In this document: one piece after another, positions 37,779 to 44,888 of the stretch | Layout of the letters: each line of letters opens with the position of its first letter | Position numbering within the stretch: position 1 is the first letter of the stretch | Assembly (NCBI GenBank): GCA_026770575.1 | Contig: MU657167.1 | Span: forward strand, 457,807 to 502,694 | Reading direction: 5' to 3' | Length of the DNA stretch: 44,888 bases | DNA from: Pelagophyceae sp. CCMP2097 | Lineage: Eukaryota; Sar; Pelagophyceae | Notes under the pieces: model-generated | What the model was told of the DNA's origin: nothing | Database searches by the model: none | Seen by the model: the letters and a program-made list of their open reading frames with translations, nothing else | Position numbers and translations under genes: made by a program

Positions 37779-39593
37779 TCACCGCGCGTCGTCGTGTCGT
37801 GGCGCGGCGTCCGCTGGCCGCCTCGTCGGTCGCAGGAGGAAGGCGAGTGCGGCGACGGCAGCGGCGGCCAGGGCGGCGACGAGCGCCGCGTCGCCGTCGC
37901 CGCCGCGCGGCTCGGCCGGCGCGGCGTCCCCGGCGACGTGCACGACTCGCCAGTCGACGTCTAGCACTGTCCGCTCAAAGGGCGAGTGCGCGTTGATCGT
38001 GCGCGGTTTGGTGCGAAGGAGGAGCGACGACGTGTACGTCACGTCTCGCGCGCCGAAGCGCCGCTCGTCGACGAACGCGCGCGACTGCTGCACGACCGCC
38101 GCCACGGCCGCGTCAAGCTGCGGCTCCACGACCTTGCCGTGGAAATGCGTGATGCCGTGGCACCGCCACGCCGGCGGCCCGCGCCGAACAAAGTCGCGCA
38201 CGTGCTCCACCTGCAGCCGCGGTCGCAGCCCGCCTATCCCCGCGGCCGTCCGCCTATCCAGTACGCCCCGGCGACTGCCCGCCCCCAGCGGAGCCTCTGC
38301 GATGCCGCTCGCGACTCTGTGATCACACCATCTCGACTTTCCGATTGCATGGCCGACGCGGCAGTCTACGACGCCCTCGTCGAACATCAAAGACCCGGTC
38401 CACTCCGAGTGCGCGCCGCTTCGCGCGTCCTTGGAGAACTCGAAGCGCAAAGCGTCGCGCAGCGACCGAGTCACGTCCTGGTGCAGGTAGAGCCTGCAAA
38501 GGCCCCGCGTGCGGCGGCGCCACTCTCCGGGACCACGCGCAGACGCACTCGATGGCCGCCTCGAGCTCCGAGTCGTCGAGCGGCGGGAGCGGCAGCGTCG
38601 TGATCTGCCGCGACCACCTAGCGGCGCTCTCGACGGGGGGCGGTGCGGCGGTTTCCGCACCACGGCGGCGGCTCGGCGAGCGGCGCCCACATGCGCCTCG
38701 ACTGGCGCTCGATGACGTCGTCGGCGTCGTCGAGGGACATGCCCGGCTCGAGGGCGGCGTCTGAATCGTCTGTCCAGAGGTCAGACGTGAGCACCACCGT
38801 CGTTTCCGCGAGCGAGACGAACCCTTCGCCGTCTCGCAGCAGCGGCTCGAAGAGCGGCTCTAGCAACTCGAGGGCGCGCAGCGGCAGCCGGTTCACGTCC
38901 TCGAAGATGAGCACGGCGCCGCCGCAGCTTCGCACGGCGGCGGCCGCCGCGGCGAGCGCGCGCCGCACCTCTACCTCTGCCTCGCTTGCGTCGACGCGCG
39001 CGAACTTCCACCACGCCACGCCGCACTGCGTCGGGAACGGCCGCGGCGCCGCGCCCCAGAAGCCAGAGTCCCGCGCCCGCGCGCCCAGCGCCGCCGCGGC
39101 CAGCGCCCGCGCGCCGCTGAGGACCGCCGCGGCGGGGTCCGCGAGCGCGTCGCCGGCGCCGCCGGAGCCGCCGGTGTAGAACTCGGACTCCTCAAAGCAC
39201 GCCGTCGCGACCAGCTTTGCGAAGAAGGACTTGCCGACTCCCGAGGGCCCAGTAAAGTGCACCCGCAGCGGCGCCGAGCGGCCCGCCTGCCGCGCCGCCG
39301 CGCGCCGCTTCACCATAGCCAGCAGCTGCGCACGCGCGCGCCGATGGCCCGCGACCTGGCGGCGCGCGCTCCGCCGCGGCGCGCGGCGCGCCCGGATGCA
39401 CCTGCGAGTTGAGCGCCGCCTCGAGTTTGTCGCTCATCTGGCGCAGCGGCACCGCGTTCGCGCAGCCGCACCGCGGCCCGCGCCGCGTAGTGCGGTGCAG
39501 CCCGAAGACGGACGCGGCGAGGACGGCCAGAGCCAGCCGCGTCGACGAGAGGAAGGGCGCCGGCCGATCAACGCCGAGGCCGAGGCGCACCAT
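37779..39593 (-). CDS. Torsin/Clp-like AAA+ ATPase with C-terminal membrane helix
   Basis: Exons (minus) are 39593-39402, 39355-38661, 38617-38534 and 38493-37779, giving 561 residues with phases consistent (introns 46, 43 and 40 nt). An N-terminal hydrophobic stretch (LALAVLAASVFGL, about residues 20-32) suggests entry to the ER. The AAA core has a helix QVAGHRRARAQLL, Walker A GPSGVGKS (100-107), Walker B GGAVLIFEDV (209-218) and sensor 1 TTVVLTSDL. Torsins and ClpB D2 domains share this order. After the core comes a domain of unknown fold (HVRDFVRRGPPAWRCHGITH, SLLLRTKPRT) and one C-terminal membrane helix (ALAAAAVAALAFLLRP). The long last exon may hide an in-frame intron near 38240-38340. 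It lies head to head with another AAA+ gene. Confidence 0.75.
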
Positions 39594-39844
39594 AGAAACG
39601 CTGGAGGCTTACAGGGACCCCGCCCTCGAGGGACCGGCGACTCCGGCAGCCGTCGACGGCCGTCGACGTCGCCCGAGCTGGCGTCGCGCGATCGGAAGTC
39701 GGACGGATTTCAAGTTGCTCGAGAATCCGTTTCAGCGATACACAGAACCGTCCGAGTCGCAAGGTCGCGAGTCCACGGAGCGAGACCTCGCCTCGACACG
39801 GCGTTCCCGAGGCGTGTGCGTGACCGCCTCGCCGCACTCGACGC
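39594..39844. promoter_or_regulatory. Divergent promoter between two AAA+ genes
   Basis: Only 251 bases separate the start codons of the minus- and plus-strand AAA+ genes, so one bidirectional promoter probably drives both. No TATA box was seen. Confidence 0.5.
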
Positions 39845-42313
39845 ATGCCTCGCAGCGTGGCTGCTTCCATGCTGCGCCTCGTCGCCGCCGCCGCCTGCGT
39901 CGCGGGCGGCGCCGGCTCGGCGTGCGGCGCCGGCTCGGCGGACGGCGCGGCGGCGCGGTGGTTCTACGACGGTGCGTCGGGCGTCGGCGTGGGCGGCGCG
40001 TATGTCGTCCTCGGCGGCAACGCGACTGCGCACGAGGAAGCGCTCCTCTGCGGCCTCCGCCGCGCGGCGGCCACCGCGCTCGCCGCGCCCGTCGACGACG
40101 CCGCGCTGCTGCGCCTCGAGTGCGCCGACGAGGCGTGCGCCGACGAACTCGTATCGCAGACGGCGGCGTTCCTTCAAAGGCGCGCGGGCAAGTACGGCGT
40201 CGTCCTCCTCCGAAACGCCGAGCGCGCGCCGAGATGGGTCCTCAAGCTCTGGGCAAACAGCTTCTGGGACAAGCGTGCGCACTCCTTTCGACCGGGGGAC
40301 CCTTCCTGGGATAGACGCGCCGTTGCAGGCGAGTGCGCGCACTTTGCCGTGCCGGGCCTCGAAGCGGCCGTCGACTGCTCCAAAATCTTCTGGGCTTTGT
40401 CGACGAGCTTCGGCGCCGAGGCCCTCGAGTCCGAGGCGGGGCGGGGCCTCGGCGAGGACGCTCTATCACACCTCGTCGCCGCGGGCGCCAAGGTCGCGTG
40501 GGCCTCGCGCGAGACGGGCGCGCTCGGCATCATGGCCGCGCGCCGCGACCGCTGCGCCTTCGTCCGCGGCCACGCCCCGGACTCGCTCTTCGAAGCGTAC
40601 GCTCGCGACGCCCCAGAAGCCCCTCCCGAAAAGGCGACTAGGATCGCCTCGGAGCATTCCAAGCGAGCAACTCGGCGCATCCCCGGTGGGCCGGGTCCGG
40701 ATGGTGCCCGCGCAGCGTCCGTCGGGCACCGTTTGTCCTGCGCCAGCGCTGTCGCATCGGAGACTTTGTCTCTGCGTAGCGGCGCTCGACCGCTTCGTGG
40801 GTCAGCCCGGCGCCGTTTCGGCGGTCAAGGCCAAGCTCCGCGCCGTGCAAGCGCGCGACGACGACGCGCCGACCGCGATGCCGCCGACGGTGTTTTACTT
40901 TTACGGCGTCGCCGGCGTCGGCAAGACGAGGTGCGCCCTCCCGCATCGCGCGCTCGTCCGCAAAAGTGCCCTAGGCTCGCCGAGCTCATGGCCGAGGCGT
41001 ACGGCACCGGCTCGGTCATCCGGCTCGCCATGGAGGCGTACGGCGCGGAGGAGGACGCCAACGCACTCTTCGGTGCGCCAGCCCGACGCCGGGAGCACCG
41101 CCGGAGGGCTGCTGCGCAGGCGCCGCGCCCGGGCTCCAGCAGGGCGTCTGCCTCGTCGACCTCCTCGTAGAAGCGTCAGTCCCCGGTGTCGCCGCTGCCC
41201 TCAGCCGCGACGCGTTTGAAAGTGTTCCGCCGCGCGTTTGGAATGGCTCCGCGAGTCACGGGTCCCAGGCCGCGGTCCGTCGTCATCTTCGACGAGATCG
41301 AAAAGGCGCACGCCTCGATGCTCCGCTCCAAGCTCCACACCGCGCTCTCGAGCGGTGCGCCGGCGTCGCTCCAAAAGGGCCTCGCTCCTGATCGCGGCCC
41401 ACCTCGCAGGGACGATGCAGCACAAGAGGAACGCGTCCAAGGCGCGCCTGCCTGCCACCTTCGGTCGGCCGCCGACGGTCGTCGTAGGTTGCGTTGCTGT
41501 CGCAGACCATCTTTGTGTTTACGACAAACTGCTTCGAAGCCGAAGTTCGCACCGCAGCGGCGGCCTTGGACCGCGCGGGCGCGCGCGACGCGGCGCAGCG
41601 CTACGAGAGCGTGCGCCGCGACGTCTCGCAGCGCATCAACGACGACACAACCGCGCTCCGTTGCTCCGTCGGTCCGTCTCCTTTGCGGCGCGCCAAAAGG
41701 CGAGCCTTGACACAAACTCTATAGAGCGCGCGTCGCCCTTTGACGACGCATCGCTCAAGTCGCGGCTGCCGCGGCAGAAGCAGTTTCCCTTTCTGCCGCT
41801 GACGCTCGGCGAGCTCGCCACAGTCGCATCTTTGCACCTCGAGGCGCTCAACCACAGCGCGCCGTTCCGAGTCGCGTGGTCGACGCACGCCGTCGACCGC
41901 TACGCGGCGGCGGCGCTCGACGCGCGCGCCATGCTCGACGCGCTCAGCGACGACTACGAGGTGCGACGGCGACCGCGCGGCGGAGGTACCCACGCGCCGC
42001 GGAGATACCCAGAGGGAGACGACATCGAAGCATCGAGCCTCCGCGGGGCTGCCTGCGACCCAGTCTCTGCGTCTAGGCCGCGCTGCTCGAGACGCCCAAG
42101 CATCTCCGAGGTGCGTCGCCCCGGAGCGACGGCCGACGCACGCGCTCCAAGAGGCGCCGCGCAGGTCACACGGCCGTGCTCCACCTCGCGAGCGCGTCGG
42201 ACAACGTCGGCGCCTGGGAGGTGCCCCCGCCGGCGAGGCACCAAGCGCGGGCCTACGGCGCGGCGACGGCGACGGCGTTGAGCATCGCGTGGTGCGGCCC
42301 CTCGGCCTCCTGA
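39845..42313 (+). CDS. Secretory AAA+ protein: degenerate AAA domain plus torsin/ClpB-type AAA domain
   Basis: Proposed exons: 39845-40274, 40329-40703, 40780-40930, 40975-41072, 41120-41174, 41269-41354, 41410-41441, 41488-41671, 41725-41960, 42077-42110 and 42165-42313 (609 residues, all phases matching). The intron at 40275 is a multiple of three and could be retained, and that at 40704 could start at 40686. A signal peptide (LRLVAAAACVAGG) precedes an N-terminal AAA-like domain whose P-loop is lost (YVVLGGNATAHEEAL). That domain keeps a Walker-B-like strand (YGVVLLRNAERAP) and sensor-1-like strand (IFWALSTSFG). The second domain is active-looking: FVGQPGAV, Walker A GVAGVGKT, Walker B VVIFDEIEKAH, sensor 1 TIFVFTTN, and the ClpB-type small-domain PFLPLTLGEL. 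The intron at 41442 has a GC donor. Likely an ER-lumen remodelling ATPase. Confidence 0.75.
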
Positions 42314-42464
42314 GCCTTTGGGCAAGAGGGGTTTGAGCCATACGTTTGCAGACCGCAAGGCGCCAGGTTGACGAGTGACGCCGCGCCACCTCTCCCGAGC
42401 CTCGAGGGCGAAGGTCGACAAGGGGCGGCCGGCCGCGAGGCGGCCGCGACGGCTACCAAGCCGG

Positions 42465-43289
42465 ATGAGGCGCCTCTGGACGCGGTCGCGCGGTCAGACC
42501 CGCGGCCTCGAACGGTGCCTCGGACGGTGCCTCCGGTGCTTGCCGGGCCCTCCGACCAGACGAGGTCCGTTCGCCGAGACATCTTTTGCCTGTGCCGTGC
42601 GGTCCTCCGGACGTTCGTCGCCGCAGTCGCCTCGACCCGGCGTTCGAAGTCGACGTCGCCTCCGAGGCGGAGGCGGCCTTTGAGGCGGAGCCGGATTACG
42701 CCTGGGCGCGCTACGTCTTTCTGGCCAAGTGCTTCGCCGCCATCGCCGCCGTCGTCGCGCTCCGGACGTGCGTCTGCGCGTCTTTCAAAAGCCGCCTCCA
42801 AGGGTCGAACCGACTAGCTTCGTCGCGCTCGCCGCGCCGTACGCCGCCTTTGCGCTGCTCGTCGCGCTGCTCGTCGCGCCGCAGTGGACGTCGCGCCTCG
42901 TCCGATGGGTCCGTGCTCGACGGAGGGTCCCTCGGCATGCGTGCTTCGAGCGTGCCGCGTTGCCGACGGGCCGCTGTTAGGTGCTCCGCACGGCCGTGCG
43001 CACGGCGGCGGCGGTCGCGGTGCGCCTCGCGATGATGAGGCCGTTCGACTGCGCCGTCGCGCTGGCCGTGCCGCTGGGCTTCGCGCTGGCGCACTTCGCG
43101 TGGGGTCACGCCCACCAAAGAAGGCGGCGCGACGTCGGCACCATGACCGACGCGCGCCATACTCGCGAAGCGCGCCATACGACCGACGCGCGCCCGACCC
43201 GACCCGCCTACGCACGGCAAAGAGGGCCGGGAGGCGGCGCGTCGCCGCACAAGAGGTCCGCGTCGGCGCCGCCCCGCCGCAAAGCGTAA
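42465..43289 (+). CDS. Small multi-pass membrane protein, unknown
   Basis: Best model: exons 42465-42514, 42627-42767, 42803-42908 and 42981-43289 (201 residues). The last three exons are well supported; the first and its donor are guesses, as two later GTGC donors fit equally. An acidic segment (EVDVASEAEAAFEAEPDYAW) precedes hydrophobic helices: YVFLAKCFAAIAAVVAL, FVALAAPYAAFALLVALLVA and CAVALAVPLGFALAHFAWG, with a weaker one at RTAAAVAVRLAM. The C-tail is basic, with DARHT repeats. The 35-nt intron (42768-42802) is very short but joins the frames in phase. No family is recognised. It may be related to the upstream AAA+ pair only by position. Confidence 0.55.
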
Positions 43290-43550
43290 CGTCGCTGCAA
43301 CGTGCCGCGCAGATCCAACGCAGCCGGCGCCGCTCGGTCTGGCGCAATCGCCGATTTCGAGATCGAAAATTATTGAAATCCGAGAATCGATTGCACAGCA
43401 AGTTAGCAACGTCGTCAGAACGACCCTCACCGACGCTCGCGACCTCGCCGATCTCGGGACCTCGCTCGGAGCTCGTTCGAGGGACGGTCCTGGCCGCCGG
43501 TCGACCGCACGGCCGCCAGCGCGCGCAAAGTCGCAAACATTCGAGTCGCT

Positions 43551-44093
43551 ATGGGTTTCCTGCAGCGCCTCTTCGTGTTCGCGGTGATGGCGCTGCGCGG
43601 CGTGCGCTGCTTCGCGCCCGTGCCGCGGCACGCGAGACACGCTGTGCCGCGCGCGGGTCTCGACCCGGAGATCGAGGCGCAGACGAAAAAATGGGGTCTC
43701 GAGGTGCGCCGCGCCCAGAGGCATCGCCTTTTAAAGCGTCGCGTATAGGGCGGCCTCTTCGCGATCTTTAAGTCGGACAAGGAGGGCGAGGGCAAGGGTT
43801 CGCAGGCGAAGCAGCTTTTAAAGGAATACGGCGCGGCGTACCTGCTCACGTCCATCTCGCTCTCCGCGGTGTCCTTCGGCGCGTGCTACGTCCTCGTCGA
43901 CGCCGGTGTCGACGTCCCCGCGCTGCTCGCGAAGCTACAGATCGACGCCACCGCGACGACGGAGAAGGCGGGCACGCTGGCCATCGCCTACGCCGCGCAC
44001 AAAGCGGCGTCGCCCATCCGATTCCCGCCCACCGTCGCGCTCACGCCCATCGTGGCAAAGCTGCTCAAGGGAGAAAAGGCCGAAAACGAATAG
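43551..44093 (+). CDS. Plastid-targeted DUF1279 (FAM210-like) membrane protein
   Basis: Exons 43551-43703 and 43749-44093 (intron 45 nt, phase 0) give 165 residues. The signal peptide FLQRLFVFAVMALRGVRC is followed at once by FAPVPRHARHAV. This is the Phe-led ASAFAP-type cleavage context and basic transit peptide of heterokont plastid proteins. The mature part matches DUF1279: LLKEYGAAYLLTSISLSAVS, YVLVDAGVDVPALL, then a Gly-Thr turn (KAGTLAIAYAAHKAASPIRF) and TVALTPIVAKLL. FAM210 proteins sit in organelle inner membranes, where they influence translation or lipid/ion balance. The two membrane segments are visible. Without the intron the second half appears to start at an internal Met. Confidence 0.9.
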
Positions 44094-44310
44094 CCACGGC
44101 CCGTGCCCCGTTGCCGCCGGACGTGCCCATCCCCGCTCCGAGCTTTGAAGGCAGCCTACATATACTAGTAATGTGATTGAAAAGAGACTTCGGGGACTCA
44201 GCGCAAAGCCAAAGACATAGCCCCCTGTGAATCTGATTGACCCTTTCGTTCCAAGTTCGAAAGTGCAAGGTTCGAAACTTTCGAAAAGGATCTACAATTT
44301 CTAAATTGTT

Positions 44311-44362
44311 ATTACAAGAGCGCGCCGGAGGCACACGGAGGACCCGAAGGATACAGCCAAAT
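44311..44362 (+). repeat. 52-bp direct repeat, copy 1
   Basis: ATTACAAGAGCGCGCC, then GGCACACGGAGGACCCGAAG and GATACAGCCAAAT. It is repeated at 44837-44888 with two base changes, 526 bases downstream and in the same orientation. The second copy runs to the window edge, so the full repeat length is unknown. Confidence 0.85.
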
Positions 44363-44469
44363 CCCATTGCAATGCCCACGTAAATAATTGAAATTATTTA
44401 ACTTATCGCTGAACTTTCAAATCCTCCTTATCTTTCTTTTTATTTTTTTATTTCTTATTGAGCTATTTA

Positions 44470-44600
44470 TTTTTTCTTTTTTTTGCGGCCGACCAGATTC
44501 GAACCTGTGACCAAAAACTTCTTCTATGATTATTCCAATGAGGCTCCTGCTCGACCTCAACTCCCAATTTTAGCGATCGCATCAACCACCAATCGCTAAA
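44470..44600 (-). other. tRNA-like, A-tailed SINE candidate
   Basis: On the minus strand a B-box-like GGTTCGAATC (44505-44496) is followed by an A-rich run (44484-44470), the layout of a tRNA-derived SINE. The putative A box upstream is poor and the tRNA arms do not pair. Weak evidence. Confidence 0.25.
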
Positions 44601-44653
44601 TCGGCCGAGTTGCTGTTTTTTTCTTCCCAAGGTGGAACCTCGGATTTGCTGGG

Positions 44654-44706
44654 CGACAGACAGACAAACAGACAGACAGACAAACGGACAAACGGACAGA
44701 CAGACA
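44654..44706 (+). repeat. CAGA/CAAA tetranucleotide microsatellite
   Basis: About 13 units of (CAGA)/(CAAA)/(CGGA) in tandem. It lies between the SINE-like block and the hairpin. Confidence 0.85.
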
Positions 44707-44735
44707 TAATTGCCCCAAGTAATCCTTCAATCAAA

Positions 44736-44796
44736 GGACCCGAAGGGCCCTTGCCGTAAACTGACGTTGAATAAACGGCAAGGACCCTTCGGGTCC
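44736..44796. repeat. Near-perfect 22-bp-stem hairpin
   Basis: Left arm 44736-44757 (GGACCCGAAGGG...TTGCCGT) and right arm 44775-44796 are reverse complements at 21 of 22 positions around a 17-base loop. The outer part GGACCCGAAGG also occurs in both flanking 52-bp repeats. It could be a foldback transposon end, a small-RNA precursor or a transcript 3'-end hairpin. Confidence 0.85.
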
Positions 44797-44836
44797 TGAA
44801 AAACGCTCTGTCTCAAATAGAAACGCCGTGTTTACT

Positions 44837-44888
44837 ATTACAAGAGCGCGCCAAAGGCACACGGAGGACCCGAAGGATACAGCCAAAT
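44837..44888 (+). repeat. 52-bp direct repeat, copy 2
   Basis: Second copy of 44311-44362, 50 of 52 bases identical, cut by the end of the window. The two copies flank the SINE-like block, microsatellite and hairpin, as terminal repeats of an element or as one period of a longer tandem array would. Confidence 0.85.

Noticed and set aside
39231..41219. 662-residue plus-strand frame across the AAA+ genes
   Set aside because: It crosses two genes on opposite strands and contains only one real exon (40780-40930); the rest is out of frame with the AAA+ motifs.
1..44888. CRISPR arrays, operons, prokaryotic terminators or phage genes
   Set aside because: Regular spaced repeats are absent and the genes have spliceosomal introns; the DNA is eukaryotic nuclear.

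Overview
Organism and style. The window is nuclear DNA from a GC-rich unicellular eukaryote, most likely a marine stramenopile alga with a secondary plastid; a pelagophyte such as Aureococcus would fit, but this is inference. The evidence is very high third-position GC, dense genes on both strands, and many short spliceosomal introns (about 35-120 nt, often 45-65 nt). Several predicted proteins (heme oxygenase, a DUF2997 protein, a DUF1279/FAM210-like protein) start with a signal peptide followed by a Phe- or Leu-led 'FAP/LAP'-type motif, as in heterokont plastid targeting. Exon models were built by hand from protein similarity, GT/GC-AG borders and phase. Nearly all spliced lengths come out as whole codons, but no transcripts were available.

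Layout. 1-1440: AT-rich foldback, uninterpreted GC-rich DNA and a dispersed repeat. 1441-4886 (+): multidomain chromatin-type protein (Cys motif, ELM2-like, SANT-like, two CGCG zinc-type repeats, AP2-like). 5554-9329 (+): six-exon low-complexity protein. 9431-10406 (-): ABHD17-like serine hydrolase. 10632-11895 (+): TPR protein. 12156-12875 (+): ER protein disulfide isomerase. 12876-16368: repeat-rich spacer with LINE tails, a foldback, a 570-base assembly gap and a second copy of the dispersed repeat. 16369-18642 (+): large unknown protein. 18793-19780 (-): heme oxygenase. 20209-21988 (-): SET-domain methyltransferase. 22518-22680 (-): possible micro-gene. 23140-23817 (-): tail-anchored protein, with a truncated LINE (23885-24490) against its 5' side. 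24737-25125 (+): ATP synthase f-like subunit. 25475-27195 (-): MTG1/YlqF GTPase, divergent from 27562-27903 (+): DUF2997 protein. 28922-30595 (+): helical-bundle/EF-hand/prion-like protein. 30833-32014 (+): purple acid phosphatase with an in-frame TGA. 32503-33081 (+): unknown. 33408-34289 (-): GNAT-like protein. 35891-36551 (-): CCCH/CCHC zinc-finger protein. 37779-39593 (-) and 39845-42313 (+): a head-to-head pair of secretory AAA+ ATPases. 42465-43289 (+): multi-TM protein. 43551-44093 (+): DUF1279 protein. 44094-44888: repeats and a near-perfect 22-bp-stem hairpin.

How the genes relate. There are no operons. Functional themes are the plastid (heme oxygenase, DUF2997, DUF1279), mitochondrion (MTG1-like GTPase, ATP synthase f-like), secretory pathway (PDI, the AAA+ pair), chromatin/RNA (ELM2-SANT-AP2, SET, CCCH) and membrane signalling (ABHD17-like, myristoylated EF-hand protein). 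The strongest candidates for something new are the divergent AAA+ pair, one member of which carries a degenerate AAA domain fused to an active one, and the ELM2-SANT-zinc-AP2 architecture. Others are the recoded or broken phosphatase, the GTPase with a lost G4 motif, and the unusual GTGCG splice-donor preference.
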